From assembly GCF_020524495.1 (NCBI RefSeq), contig NZ_JAIVLB010000021.1, positions 1 through 55,908 of the forward strand: 55,908 bases of DNA, in the 5' to 3' direction. Source of the DNA: Bacillus stratosphericus (lineage in GTDB: Bacteria; Bacillota; Bacilli; Bacillales; Bacillaceae). Below are positions 31,605 to 40,354 of this stretch, in pieces. The position numbers were made by a program, and so were the translations under genes. Below the pieces are notes generated by a model. It did not search any database. It worked only from the letters and a program-made list of their open reading frames with translations, and was not told the origin of the DNA. The first letter of the stretch is position 1; every line of letters starts with the position of its first letter.

Positions 31605-33078
31605 GATTACAGTCGTTGGTCTTGGGGCCGGCGACATGGATCAGCTGACGCTCGGCGTATATAAGCAGCTGAAGCAGGCGAAAGAAGTATTTATGAGAAC
31701 GAAGGATCACCCGCTCACTGCGGAATTAAAGCAGGAGATCCCGTCTATTACCTTTTTGGATGAGGTTTATGAAAAGCATGATCAGTTTGAATCAGTGTAT
31801 CAGGAAATCACAGAAATTCTATTTGCTGAGGCTGCGGACAAAGATATTGTTTATGCAGTACCAGGACATCCATTTGTAGCAGAAAAAACAGTGCAACTTC
31901 TTGTCGCTCAGCAGAAGGAACACGGGATTGAGGTGTCTGTTGCCGGTGGACAAAGCTTTCTTGATGCGACCTTTAATTCCTTGCAGATTGACCCAATTGA
32001 AGGACTACAATTCGTTGATGCAGGGGATATGCGGGCAGATGATCTTAATTTAAGCCAGCATGTATTGATTTGTCAGGTGTATGATCAGATGACCGCTTCA
32101 AATATCAAGCTCACGCTGATGGAAAAGCTACCAGACGACTATGAAGTTTATATTGTGACTGCGGCAGGGAGTAGTCAGGAACAGATGACAGCTGTTCCTT
32201 TATTTCAACTTGATCGAGATATGTCGATAAATAACTTAACGAGTGTTTATGTGCCTCCAATTCAAGATAAAAAGCTGCTCTATCAACAATTTGATACTTT
32301 CCGAGAAGTCATTCGTACATTAAGGGGACCAGGAGGCTGTCCGTGGGATCAAAAACAGACCAATGAGTCGCTCAAACCTTACTTAATTGAAGAATGCTAT
32401 GAGCTACTTGAAGCCATAGACGAAGACGATCCAGATCATATGGTGGAAGAGCTTGGAGATGTGTTGCTGCAGGTTTTACTCCATGCTCAAATTGGTGAAG
32501 ATGATGGCTATTTCTCAATTGATGATGTCATCCAGCATGTGACAGAAAAAATGATTCGACGACATCCGCATGTGTTTGGTGATACAAATGTCACTGAAGC
32601 ATCGGATGTGGTGGCCAATTGGGAAAAAATTAAGCAGCAGGAGAAGCCAGAACGGGCAGCATCTATTTTGCAGTCCATTCCAGCAACACTCCCAGCTCTA
32701 ACAAAGGCTTATAAGCTCCAAAAGAAAGCAGCTAAGGTCGGCTTTGATTGGACGGAAGTAGAAGATATTTGGAACAAATACGAAGAAGAAAAGCAGGAAT
32801 TCCTCGTTGAAGTGGAAGAGATGACGGACGAAGGTGCAACAAAGCAAATGAAAGATGAATTTGGGAATATTTTGTTTGTTCTCGTCAACATAGGCAGGTT
32901 CTATCAGCTAGAGCCTGAAACAGCCCTCTCTTCCGCAAACACAAAATTTATGCGGCGCTTTCAGCATATAGAACAAAAAGCAAAGGGTATGGGACGTTCA
33001 CTAGAGGACATGACACTAGAGGAAATGGATGATCTGTGGAACGATGCCAAACGCATAGAAAGAGGTGAACACACATGA
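31594..33078 (+). CDS. yabN: Tetrapyrrole methylase-MazG fusion protein YabN
   Basis: A 494-residue fusion. Residues 1 to about 220 are a SAM-dependent tetrapyrrole (corrin/porphyrin) methylase-like domain ([13 protein letters not shown]), and about 235-490 are a MazG all-alpha NTP pyrophosphohydrolase, with the metal-binding pattern [14 protein letters not shown] and a later ELGDVLLQ. The MazG part probably removes aberrant nucleotides; what the methylase-like part does is unknown. It overlaps yabM by 11 nt and rqcP by 4 nt. Confidence 0.92.
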   Translation: MAGKITVVGLGAGDMDQLTLGVYKQLKQAKEVFMRTKDHPLTAELKQEIPSITFLDEVYEKHDQFESVYQEITEILFAEAADKDIVYAVPGHPFVAEKTVQLLVAQQKEHGIEVSVAGGQSFLDATFNSLQIDPIEGLQFVDAGDMRADDLNLSQHVLICQVYDQMTASNIKLTLMEKLPDDYEVYIVTAAGSSQEQMTAVPLFQLDRDMSINNLTSVYVPPIQDKKLLYQQFDTFREVIRTLRGPGGCPWDQKQTNESLKPYLIEECYELLEAIDEDDPDHMVEELGDVLLQVLLHAQIGEDDGYFSIDDVIQHVTEKMIRRHPHVFGDTNVTEASDVVANWEKIKQQEKPERAASILQSIPATLPALTKAYKLQKKAAKVGFDWTEVEDIWNKYEEEKQEFLVEVEEMTDEGATKQMKDEFGNILFVLVNIGRFYQLEPETALSSANTKFMRRFQHIEQKAKGMGRSLEDMTLEEMDDLWNDAKRIERGEHT

Positions 33079-33335
33079 GACTAGATAAATTTTTAAAAGT
33101 TTCTCGTTTAATTAAAAGAAGAACATTGGCGAAAGAAGTAGCCGATCAAGGAAGAATTTCAATTAATGGAACACAGGCAAAAGCCAGCTCTGACGTGGAA
33201 GAAGGAGACGAGCTTCAAATTCGCTTTGGTCAAAAACTTGTGACCATTCAAGTCAACGAGTTAAAGGACACCACGAAAAAAGAAGAAGCTGCTGGCATGT
33301 ATACCGTGCTGAAAGAAGAAAAAACAGCAGAATAG
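33075..33335 (+). CDS. rqcP: S4-domain ribosome quality control protein RqcP
   Basis: An 86-residue protein consisting of one S4 RNA-binding domain ([19 protein letters not shown]) and a charged tail. In B. subtilis RqcP (YabO) works with RqcH on obstructed 50S subunits to add alanine tails to stalled nascent chains. ATG 33075 overlaps the yabN stop (ATGA). It ends the yabM-yabN-rqcP operon; the SigE promoter for yabP begins right after it. Confidence 0.94.
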   Translation: MRLDKFLKVSRLIKRRTLAKEVADQGRISINGTQAKASSDVEEGDELQIRFGQKLVTIQVNELKDTTKKEEAAGMYTVLKEEKTAE

Positions 33336-33340
33336 GGCTT

Positions 33341-33370
33341 GTTCTAAAAGACCCTCCTATCACATACAAT
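33341..33370 (+). promoter_or_regulatory. SigE promoter of yabP-yabQ
   Basis: CATACAAT (33363-33370) is an exact SigE -10 element. The -35 region GTTCTAAA, 14 bp upstream, is only a partial match. yabP and yabQ are mother-cell SigE genes in B. subtilis. Confidence 0.65.
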
Positions 33371-33409
33371 GCAGTAACATTGCAAGTATGAGATATGGGG
33401 GATGTATAA

Positions 33410-33718
33410 ATGAATCAATATTATAATCAACCTCAAGGCACGAAGCTGTCATCAGAAGCAGAGCACAATGTCACAATGCGAAACAGAAAGCATTTAGATA
33501 TTACCGGCGTCAAGCAGGTAGAAAGCTTTGATAGTGAAGAATTTCTGCTTGAGACGGTAATGGGGATTCTAGCCATCCGCGGAGAAAATCTACAAATGAA
33601 AAATTTAGACGTAGAAAAAGGCGTTGTGTCCATCAAAGGTCGTGTCTTTGACTTAATTTATGTAGATGAGCAGCATGGGGAGAAGGCTAAAGGATTTTTT
33701 AGCAAGCTGTTTAAATGA
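33410..33718 (+). CDS. yabP: Sporulation protein YabP
   Basis: A 102-residue cytosolic protein of the YabP/YqfC family required for spore cortex formation; the molecular role is unknown. The central part (LDITGVKQVESFDSEEF, then MGILAIRGENL) is the conserved core. ATG 33410 follows GGGGGATG. It overlaps yabQ by 4 nt. Confidence 0.93.
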   Translation: MNQYYNQPQGTKLSSEAEHNVTMRNRKHLDITGVKQVESFDSEEFLLETVMGILAIRGENLQMKNLDVEKGVVSIKGRVFDLIYVDEQHGEKAKGFFSKLFK

Positions 33719-34353
33719 CACTGACAGTCCAGTTTTATACGATGCTTTCGATGGCGGCGATGGGCATCTGGCTGGGCGCATCGCTTGATACGTACAAGCT
33801 GTTTGTGAACCGGGAAAAAACATCAAAATGGTTCCTAGTCATTCACGATCTCCTTTTTTGGATGGTGCAAGGTCTCTTATTCTTTTATGTGCTGCTGCTA
33901 ACAAACGAGGGAGAATTCAGGCTTTATATTTTTCTAGCTGTTGCTTTAGGTTTCTCAATGTATCAGGCATTGATGAAACAGCTATATATCAAAATTCTGA
34001 AGTTCATCATCACGTGTATATACAAGGCCGTTCTAGTCCTTAAAAGACTGGTCATGTCCATTGTCTTTCAGCCGATCCGCTGGCTTGTCACATTGATCAT
34101 AAGTGCAATTCTGTTCTTGCTCCACTCGTTCTTACGTATTGTTCGTTTTACGTTTCGACTCGTGTGGAAGGTGCTATCGATTGTTTGTTATCCGCTCATC
34201 TGGTTACTCAATGTGACCATTATTCATCGGATTCCCGAAAAATGGCGAACATCAGTTAGATTGTTTTTCTCAAAAGGAGCAGGAATTTTACAAGGGACCA
34301 AGAAATTATCCCGTACAATCAAAACGAAATGGAAACAATTCTGGACAAAGTAA
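33715..34353 (+). CDS. yabQ: Spore cortex membrane protein YabQ
   Basis: A 212-residue membrane protein with four or five hydrophobic segments (roughly 5-22, 40-63, 68-85, 125-145 and 160-176) and a very basic C terminus. B. subtilis YabQ lies in the outer forespore membrane and is needed for cortex assembly. The start overlaps the yabP stop (ATGA). It is probably co-transcribed with divIC, 18 bp downstream. Confidence 0.92.
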   Translation: MTLTVQFYTMLSMAAMGIWLGASLDTYKLFVNREKTSKWFLVIHDLLFWMVQGLLFFYVLLLTNEGEFRLYIFLAVALGFSMYQALMKQLYIKILKFIITCIYKAVLVLKRLVMSIVFQPIRWLVTLIISAILFLLHSFLRIVRFTFRLVWKVLSIVCYPLIWLLNVTIIHRIPEKWRTSVRLFFSKGAGILQGTKKLSRTIKTKWKQFWTK

Positions 34354-34371
34354 GAGAGGAGGCCTTCATCC

Positions 34372-34746
34372 TTGAACGAGAGAAAAAGAAATATCGCACA
34401 AATTCAAAACGATTACCAAAAACAAATGGAACAGCAAGCACAGCGCTTAAAACGCAAACGCCGTGGACTCCTTAGAAGGCTTACCGTGTTTGGTGTGATC
34501 GTGCTCATGTTTGCTGTCTTGGTGACTAGTGCCCTCTGGTCTCAATCGTCCGCATTAAAGGAAAAAGAAGAGAAAAAGGTTGTGCTCGAAAAAGAATTGA
34601 AGCAATTACAAACAAAGCAGGAAGATATTTCTGATGAAATCAAGAAGCTGAAAAGCAAGGAATACGTACTCGAACTAGCACGACGGGACTATTATTTGTC
34701 CAAAAAAGGCGAAAAAATCTTTGATGTGGACAATAAGAGCGATTAG
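34372..34746 (+). CDS. divIC: Cell division protein DivIC
   Basis: A 124-residue bitopic membrane protein: a basic cytoplasmic N terminus (1-37), one transmembrane helix (about 38-56) and an extracytoplasmic coiled coil (about 60-100). With FtsL and DivIB it forms the core divisome subcomplex that activates septal wall synthesis. Start is TTG 34372 behind GAGGAGG. Expression from the SigE promoter of yabP would add a mother-cell supply, but the vegetative promoter was not located. Confidence 0.95.
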   Translation: MNERKRNIAQIQNDYQKQMEQQAQRLKRKRRGLLRRLTVFGVIVLMFAVLVTSALWSQSSALKEKEEKKVVLEKELKQLQTKQEDISDEIKKLKSKEYVLELARRDYYLSKKGEKIFDVDNKSD

Positions 34747-34751
34747 CCTTG

Positions 34752-34781
34752 TTGACACTTAAAATTCAGTTTATGTATAAT
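34752..34781 (+). promoter_or_regulatory. SigA promoter of yabR
   Basis: TTGACA (34752-34757) and TATAAT (34776-34781), 18 bp apart, with TG before the -10. Confidence 0.8.
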
Positions 34782-34828
34782 TGAACAAATGAGATTTTTT
34801 TATAAGTCTAAGGAGGAGCACTTTTTTT

Positions 34829-35224
34829 ATGTCGATTGAAGTTGGCAGCAAGTTACAAGGGAAAGTTACGGGCATTACAAATTTTGGAGCTTTTGTGGAG
34901 TTGCCAGGCGGTTCAACTGGTCTCGTTCATATCAGTGAAGTAGCCGATAACTATGTAAAAGATATTAATGAACATTTAAAAGTCGGTGAACAAGTTGAAG
35001 TGAAAGTGATTAACGTTGAAAAAGACGGTAAAATCGGCTTGTCCATTAAAAAAGCAAAAGATCGTCCTCAACAACAATCAAGACCAAGCAGAAATGATTT
35101 CCGTCCTAAGGAATCGTTTGAGCAAAAAATGAACAAATTCTTAAAAGATAGCGAAGATCGCTTAACATCTTTAAAACGTAACACGGAATCAAAACGTGGG
35201 GGGCGCGGAGCAAGAAGAGGTTAA
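34829..35224 (+). CDS. yabR: S1-domain RNA-binding protein YabR
   Basis: A 131-residue protein with one S1 domain (about 1-75, GSKLQGKVTGITNFGAFVEL) and a basic, glutamine/arginine-rich tail ending RGGRGARRG. Homologues resemble the S1 domain of polynucleotide phosphorylase; related small S1 proteins bind the 30S subunit, and the role of YabR is not settled. AAGGAGG precedes ATG 34829, and a good SigA promoter makes it independent of divIC. Confidence 0.92.
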   Translation: MSIEVGSKLQGKVTGITNFGAFVELPGGSTGLVHISEVADNYVKDINEHLKVGEQVEVKVINVEKDGKIGLSIKKAKDRPQQQSRPSRNDFRPKESFEQKMNKFLKDSEDRLTSLKRNTESKRGGRGARRG

Positions 35225-35257
35225 CTTGTTGCTGCTTTCTATATATCTATCACAACA

Positions 35258-35285
35258 AAGCATCTGCTTTTCAGCGGGTGTTTTT
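35258..35285 (+). terminator. Terminator of yabR
   Basis: GCATCTGC and GCGGGTG pair with G-U wobbles around TTTTCA and are followed by five T. Confidence 0.7.
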
Positions 35286-35294
35286 AGATTGTTG

Positions 35295-35340
35295 ACAAAG
35301 GGCTAAAATGATCTTTATTTTAAGCCCTTTGTCTTCTTTT
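35295..35340 (+). terminator. Second strong hairpin downstream of yabR
   Basis: ACAAAGGGCT pairs with AAGCCCTTTGT, extended by AAAT/ATTT, and is followed by CTTCTTTT. It could act as a back-up terminator. Confidence 0.75.
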
Positions 35341-35464
35341 CAGCGTGATTGAAAACCTTTGAAGTCTAGGAAGGACGAGTACTGGAGCGGAGCAAATTTT
35401 AGATTCGTGAGCACCAGCACGCAGGGCTGACAACGAATGCGAGGGTTTGTCTACACGCTGAAAG
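35337..35464 (+). repeat. Large imperfect inverted repeat, possible structured RNA
   Basis: TTTCAGCGTG (35338-35347) pairs exactly with CACGCTGAAA (35454-35463); inside it AAACCTTT (35353-35360) pairs with GAGGGTTT (35441-35448), and ATTCGT (35403-35408) with ACGAAT (35433-35438). About 128 nt would thus fold into one long branched hairpin. It contains no ORF, is unusually GC-rich for an intergenic region, and is followed by AAAGCATCTG, which also occurs at 35258. It may be a dispersed repeat or a non-coding RNA; I cannot assign it to a named family. Confidence 0.5.
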
Positions 35465-35532
35465 CATCTGTTTTTTTCCTGTACTGACACGATGTTTTTT
35501 TGAGATTTCATCATTTAATTTAAAACTTTCTA

Positions 35533-35561
35533 TTGACGGACAAGCGAATCCTTTGTATTAT
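35533..35561 (+). promoter_or_regulatory. SigA promoter of the tRNA pair
   Basis: TTGACG (35533-35538) and TATTAT (35556-35561), 17 bp apart, 33 bp before tRNA-Met. Confidence 0.78.
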
Positions 35562-35594
35562 AGTTCTTGTGCTTCTTAGCGCATTTTCAAATAT

Positions 35595-35668
35595 GGCGGT
35601 GTAGCTCAGCTGGCTAGAGCGTACGGTTCATACCCGTGAGGTCGGGGGTTCGATCCCCTCCGCCGCTA
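35595..35668 (+). tRNA. tRNA-Met (CAT), elongator type
   Basis: A 74-nt cloverleaf with acceptor GGCGGTG, D arm AGCTCAG, anticodon CAT at 35629-35631 and T arm GGGGGTTCGATCCCC. The 3' CCA is not encoded. The sequence agrees with the elongator tRNA-Met of the B. subtilis two-gene tRNA unit upstream of spoIIE. Confidence 0.96.
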
Positions 35669-35693
35669 TCCTTTTAAGTAGAACGAAAAACAA

Positions 35694-35765
35694 GGCCCGT
35701 TGGTCAAGCGGTTAAGACACCGCCCTTTCACGGCGGTAACACGGGTTCGAATCCCGTACGGGTCA
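35694..35765 (+). tRNA. tRNA-Glu (TTC)
   Basis: A 72-nt cloverleaf with anticodon TTC at 35727-35729 in the loop between CCGCC and GGCGG, and T arm CGGGTTCGAATCCCG. The 3' CCA is not encoded. It is co-transcribed with tRNA-Met and followed by a terminator. Confidence 0.96.
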
Positions 35766-35770
35766 TTTCC

Positions 35771-35802
35771 AAAACAGCTTTCATAAAGAAAGCTGTTTTT
35801 TT
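35771..35802 (+). terminator. Terminator of the tRNA pair
   Basis: AAAACAGCTTTC pairs with GAAAGCTGTTTT around a 5-nt loop and runs into seven T. Confidence 0.93.
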
Positions 35803-35870
35803 GTGCTTTTCGTAAAATCCTGATGAAAGAAATCGACTTACATGAAAGTATGCCTCTTCCACGAATAAAG

Positions 35871-35935
35871 CGTCGAACGTTTTTTGGAAACGACAACTTC
35901 TTTTGACAAAATTTCCTTTTTACCTTCGCTATAAT
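35871..35935 (+). promoter_or_regulatory. Spo0A-activated SigA promoter of spoIIE
   Basis: TTGACA (35903-35908) and TATAAT (35930-35935) are each consensus but 21 bp apart, the same unusual spacing known for the Spo0A-dependent spoIIE promoter of B. subtilis. Spo0A-box-like sequences lie upstream: CGTCGAA at 35871-35877 and, on the other strand, TTGTCGT at 35890-35896. Confidence 0.82.
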
Positions 35936-35969
35936 GACAAGCAATGAATATCAGGTGGGGGATGAGAAG

Positions 35970-38453
35970 ATGGAAAAACTAGAAAGAAGAACGGATTTAA
36001 CAGGAGCGGGGTTTGAAAGAATCAGTGCAGGTTTGAAAAAGATAAAAAACCTGTTTCTTCATCATACGCATTCTCTTTTTTTCTATAGAGGGTTTATTTA
36101 TGTTGTTCTCGGTTTTTTATTAGGACGAGCCTTTATTTTATCTGAAATTATGCCGTTTGCTTTGCCTTTCTTTGGTTCCATGCTACTCATTAAAAAGGAT
36201 AAAGTGATGCTGGCTTGTCTTGCTTTACTCGCTGGGGCAATGACCATATCACCTCAAAATGCATTATTTGTGTTTGCTTCATTGATCGTATTTCTTAGCA
36301 TGTCAAAAGTCATTTCTTTCATCATCAAAGATCCAGTGAAAACCTTGCCGGTTGTGATTGTTCTTTCCATGCTGATCACACGAGGGTCATTTGTTTATTT
36401 TGAGCAAGGTGCTGTTCAAAGCTACGATTACGTCATGGCGGGCGTTGAAGCAGGACTTGCGTTCATATTGACATTGATTTTTCTGCAAAGTTTACCGATT
36501 TTTACAGTCAGGAAAATCAAACACTCCTTAAAGGTTGAAGAAATCATTTGTTTTATGATTTTAATTGCGTCCGTTTTAACAGGCTTAGCGGGTATCACCT
36601 TTCAAGGGATGCAAGCAGAGCATATTTTGTCGCGTTACGTAGTGCTTACCTTTGCCTTTATTGGAGGCGCCAGTATTGGTTGTACGGTTGGTGTCGTGAC
36701 AGGATTAATTCTCGGACTTGCTAACATAGGGAATCTTTATCAGATGAGTCTTCTTGCCTTTTCAGGCTTATTAGGCGGATTGCTAAAAGAGGGGAAGAAA
36801 GCAGGAGCAGCCATCGGATTAATTGTAGGTTCCTTACTTATTTCACTGTACGGTGAAGGATCAGCAGGTCTCATGACTACGCTATATGAATCACTCATTG
36901 CCGTTGCACTGTTTTTGCTCACGCCTCAATCAGTTACCTCTAAGGTGGCAAAATATATCCCTGGAACGGTAGAGCATGTACAGGAGCAACAGCAATATGC
37001 TCGGAAAGTACGAGATGTGACAGCAAAAAAAGTAGACCAATTCTCTAATGTATTTCATGCGCTGTCTGAGAGTTTTGCGACATTTTACGAATCCATTCCT
37101 GAAGAGAAGAAGCAGGAAGAAGATGTAGATATTTTTTTAAGTACAATCACAGAACGATCCTGTCAAACGTGCTATAAGAAAAATAAATGCTGGGTGCAGA
37201 ACTTTGATACAACCTATGAACTGATGAAGCAAGTTATGCATGAATCTGATAAAAAAACGTATGAGAATAACCGGAAATTGAAAAAGAAATTTAGCCAGCA
37301 TTGCTCAAAATCAAAACATGTCGAGGAATTGATTGAAGAGGAGATTGCTTATTACAAAGCAAATCAGACCCTTAAGAAAAAGGTCCAAGACAGCAGGCGT
37401 CTTGTGGCGGAACAGCTGATGGGCGTCTCGCAAGTGATGGAGGATTTTTCCCGGGAAATAAAACGGGAACGAGAACAGCATTTTATTCAGGAAGAACAGA
37501 TGATAGAAGCGCTTCAGCACTTCGGGATTGAAATTCAGCAAGTAGAAATCTATAGCTTGGAGCAGGGGAATGTCGATATTGAAATGAGAATCCCATATTG
37601 CCAAGGTCATGGGGAATGTGAAAAAATTATTGCTCCAATGCTCTCAGATATTTTAGAAGAACAGATTTTAGTAAAAGCAGAGCAGTGCGCAGAGCATCCA
37701 ACAGGCTATTGTCATGTTGTTTTTGGCTCGGCAAAATCGTATCGAGTGGCTACAGGCGTAGCGCATGCAGCGAAAGGCGGAGGGTTAGTATCTGGAGATA
37801 GCTACAGCATGATGGAGCTAGGTGCAGGTAAATATGCCGCAGCTATTAGTGATGGGATGGGAAATGGCGCAAGGGCTCATTTTGAAAGCAATGAAACGAT
37901 CAAACTGTTAGAAAAAATATTGGCGTCTGGTATTGATGAAAAAGTGGCGATCAAGACCATTAATAGTATTTTATCTTTAAGGACGACGGATGAAATCTAC
38001 TCAACATTAGATTTATCAATTATTGATTTACAGCATGCGAGCTGTAAGTTTCTAAAGATCGGTTCAACCCCTAGCTTTATTAAACGGGGTGATCAGGTGA
38101 TGAAGATACAAGCCAGCAACTTGCCGATTGGGATTATTGATGAGTTTGAAGTGGAGGTCGTGAGTGAACAGATGAAGGCAGGAGATCTGCTCATTATGAT
38201 GAGCGACGGCATTTTTGAAGGACCAAAGCATATTGAAAATCATGATTTGTGGGTCAAACGAAAAATGAAAAGCTTTAAAACAGAAGATCCGCAAGAGATT
38301 GCTGATTTATTAATGGAAGAGGTCATTCGAACAAGAGCAGGTCAAATTGATGACGATATGACGGTTGTAGTCATTAGGCTCGACCACAACACACCAAAAT
38401 GGGCATCCATTCCCACAGGTACATTCTATCTTGAGAAACAAGAGATTTCTTAA
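35970..38453 (+). CDS. spoIIE: Stage II sporulation protein E, PP2C phosphatase
   Basis: An 827-residue membrane protein, the same length as B. subtilis SpoIIE. About ten transmembrane helices fill residues 40-320, a central FtsZ-interacting and oligomerisation region follows (with four cysteines near 395-410), and the C-terminal PP2C domain (about 590-827) carries the metal-binding aspartates in SGDSYS and SDGMGNG (near 609 and 628), MSDGIFE and DDDMTVV. It dephosphorylates SpoIIAA to release SigF in the forespore and also acts in polar septation. GGTGGGGG precedes ATG 35970; an upstream ATG at 35934 overlaps the -10 element and is rejected. Confidence 0.98.
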   Translation: MEKLERRTDLTGAGFERISAGLKKIKNLFLHHTHSLFFYRGFIYVVLGFLLGRAFILSEIMPFALPFFGSMLLIKKDKVMLACLALLAGAMTISPQNALFVFASLIVFLSMSKVISFIIKDPVKTLPVVIVLSMLITRGSFVYFEQGAVQSYDYVMAGVEAGLAFILTLIFLQSLPIFTVRKIKHSLKVEEIICFMILIASVLTGLAGITFQGMQAEHILSRYVVLTFAFIGGASIGCTVGVVTGLILGLANIGNLYQMSLLAFSGLLGGLLKEGKKAGAAIGLIVGSLLISLYGEGSAGLMTTLYESLIAVALFLLTPQSVTSKVAKYIPGTVEHVQEQQQYARKVRDVTAKKVDQFSNVFHALSESFATFYESIPEEKKQEEDVDIFLSTITERSCQTCYKKNKCWVQNFDTTYELMKQVMHESDKKTYENNRKLKKKFSQHCSKSKHVEELIEEEIAYYKANQTLKKKVQDSRRLVAEQLMGVSQVMEDFSREIKREREQHFIQEEQMIEALQHFGIEIQQVEIYSLEQGNVDIEMRIPYCQGHGECEKIIAPMLSDILEEQILVKAEQCAEHPTGYCHVVFGSAKSYRVATGVAHAAKGGGLVSGDSYSMMELGAGKYAAAISDGMGNGARAHFESNETIKLLEKILASGIDEKVAIKTINSILSLRTTDEIYSTLDLSIIDLQHASCKFLKIGSTPSFIKRGDQVMKIQASNLPIGIIDEFEVEVVSEQMKAGDLLIMMSDGIFEGPKHIENHDLWVKRKMKSFKTEDPQEIADLLMEEVIRTRAGQIDDDMTVVVIRLDHNTPKWASIPTGTFYLEKQEIS

Positions 38454-38529
38454 AATATCGTATAATATGAATTTCTTCTGGCGATGATGGGAATACAAGC
38501 ATTCAGTTACAATCCCAGGAGGAATGAAG

Positions 38530-39267
38530 ATGCGAAAAGGTCACGTAAACCAAATCTTATTGATTACAGATGGCTGCTCAAATCATGGGGAAGACCCACT
38601 TGCGATTGCCGCATTGGCAAAGGAACAAGGGATCACAGTCAATGTCATTGGCATTATGGAAGAAAACAGACACGATCATGAAGCGATGAAAGAAGTAGAG
38701 GGGATTGCTCTCGCTGGCGGAGGCATCCATCAGGTTGTCTACGTCCAGCAATTATCTCAAACGGTACAAATGGTCACAAAAAAGGCGATGACACAAACAT
38801 TACAGGGTGTTGTGAATAAAGAATTACAGCAAATTCTCGGTAAAGATGCTGAAATTGAAGAACTTCCGCCAGATAAGCGTGGAGAAGTAATGGAGGTTGT
38901 TGATGAGTTAGGGGAGACTGTTCATCTTCAAGTGCTAGTGCTTGTTGATACAAGTGCAAGTATGAAGCCAAAATTGCCGACCGTCAAAGAAGCACTCATC
39001 GATCTCTCTATTAGTTTAAATTCAAGAATTGGTGAAAATCGGTTTGGGATGTGTGTATTTCCCGGGAAAAACTCAGATGCAGAAATTGTGTTGAACTGGA
39101 CGCCTCGGTTCGATTCGTTATCATCTATTTTTCCAAAGCTGACAACCGGGGGAATTACTCCGACTGGACCAGCACTCCGAGAAGCACTTCAGCATTTCAA
39201 ATCAGTTCGATCACGTAAAGGGCTACTTGAAGCAAAGGAAGAGCATAATGATGAATTCGGCTTCTAA
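38530..39267 (+). CDS. yabS: von Willebrand factor A domain protein YabS
   Basis: A 245-residue protein with a vWA-type MIDAS signature, DTSAS within LVLVDTSASM near residue 140, and an N-terminal region (ILLITDGCSNHGED) that resembles part of another vWA fold. Its function is unknown; in B. subtilis it is expressed during sporulation together with yabT. GGAGG at 38518-38522 is too close to ATG 38524, so ATG 38530 is chosen. It overlaps yabT by 20 nt. I could not assign its promoter with confidence; a TATAAT occurs at 38461. Confidence 0.9.
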   Translation: MRKGHVNQILLITDGCSNHGEDPLAIAALAKEQGITVNVIGIMEENRHDHEAMKEVEGIALAGGGIHQVVYVQQLSQTVQMVTKKAMTQTLQGVVNKELQQILGKDAEIEELPPDKRGEVMEVVDELGETVHLQVLVLVDTSASMKPKLPTVKEALIDLSISLNSRIGENRFGMCVFPGKNSDAEIVLNWTPRFDSLSSIFPKLTTGGITPTGPALREALQHFKSVRSRKGLLEAKEEHNDEFGF

Positions 39268-40258
39268 CATCCCATTAGGCACGATGATTAAAGGGAAATG
39301 GCATCACCATCATTACCGCATTGTAAAAGAGCTGGGAAAAGGGGCGAACGGTGTTGTCTATCTGGCCGAATCGCCAAATGGGCAAGTGGCCCTTAAAGTG
39401 AGTGATGACAGTATGCTCATTGCATCTGAAGTCAATGTATTAAAATCCTTTTCAAAGGCTCCTGTGAAAACCATGGGGCCTTCTTTTTATGATATGGATG
39501 ATGCCATTTATGCTGGTATGTTACAAAAGCGCTCGTTTTATGTGATGGAGTATGTGAGAGGCCCGTTACTGCTAGAGTTTGTTAAACAAAAAGGTGATGA
39601 GTGGATCGTTGTCTTAATGATTCAGCTTTTGTCTAACCTGGCTCATTTACACAAGGAAGGCTGGATATTTGGTGACTTGAAGCCGGATAATCTCATCGTT
39701 TCAGGTCCTCCAGCCACTATTCGATGTATTGATGTTGGAGGAACGACAAAGGCAGGAAGGGCAATCAAGGAGTATACTGAGTTCTTTGATCGAGGCTACT
39801 GGGGATTTGGTACAAGAAAGGCAGAACCGTCTTATGATCTATTTGCCTTAAGTATGGTGATGGTGAACTGTGCCTATAAAAAAGAATTTAAAAAAGGGGC
39901 AGAACCAGAAAAGCAGCTTTATCGAGCCATTGAAGGACATCCTTTATTAAAGAGATATGAGAGGGTGTTAAAGGCTGCTTTTCAAGGTAAGTATCGATCA
40001 GCAGCAGATATGAAAAGTGCCATACTGAAAGAAGGACAACTGCTTATCTCAAGAAAGACGCGTCAAAAAAAGCAGGCACACAAAAACAGGCAAAAGCCTG
40101 CTGTTAGTCAAAATCAACAGGTGGTTTCACGATCACAAGTTGCTGGAGCGAAAAGAAAGTCAGTACGTAAAAAATCAGGAGGGCTTTTTGAATCGATTCT
40201 CATCGTGTGCAGCGTACTCGCTCTTTACTGTGCGTATGTGGTTTTATTCCTATTGTAG
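39248..40258 (+). CDS. yabT: Hanks-type serine/threonine kinase YabT
   Basis: A 336-residue kinase with a glycine-rich loop GKGANG (30-35), ATP-binding K50, E61, catalytic D143 in GDLKPDN and the metal-binding aspartate D162 in DVG (DFG in other kinases). A lysine/arginine-rich segment (about 275-315) precedes a C-terminal transmembrane helix, and no extracellular sensor domain follows. B. subtilis YabT is activated by DNA through this basic region and phosphorylates RecA and other targets during spore development. Adjacent ATGs at 39248 and 39251 share one ribosome-binding site inside the end of yabS. Confidence 0.93.
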   Translation: MMNSASNIPLGTMIKGKWHHHHYRIVKELGKGANGVVYLAESPNGQVALKVSDDSMLIASEVNVLKSFSKAPVKTMGPSFYDMDDAIYAGMLQKRSFYVMEYVRGPLLLEFVKQKGDEWIVVLMIQLLSNLAHLHKEGWIFGDLKPDNLIVSGPPATIRCIDVGGTTKAGRAIKEYTEFFDRGYWGFGTRKAEPSYDLFALSMVMVNCAYKKEFKKGAEPEKQLYRAIEGHPLLKRYERVLKAAFQGKYRSAADMKSAILKEGQLLISRKTRQKKQAHKNRQKPAVSQNQQVVSRSQVAGAKRKSVRKKSGGLFESILIVCSVLALYCAYVVLFLL

Positions 40259-40354
40259 AGCTGTAAAAAAGCAGGCTTCTTCTTTGCTTGGAGCTACTGA
40301 AAGTGATAGGATATGTATATCTTTAAATTACCTGCTCTTTGTGAGGAGGCAGTT

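Noticed and set aside
35666..35944. A 92-codon minus-strand open frame over tRNA-Glu and the spoIIE promoter
   Set aside because: It reads antisense through a tRNA, a terminator and a promoter, and has no ribosome-binding site.
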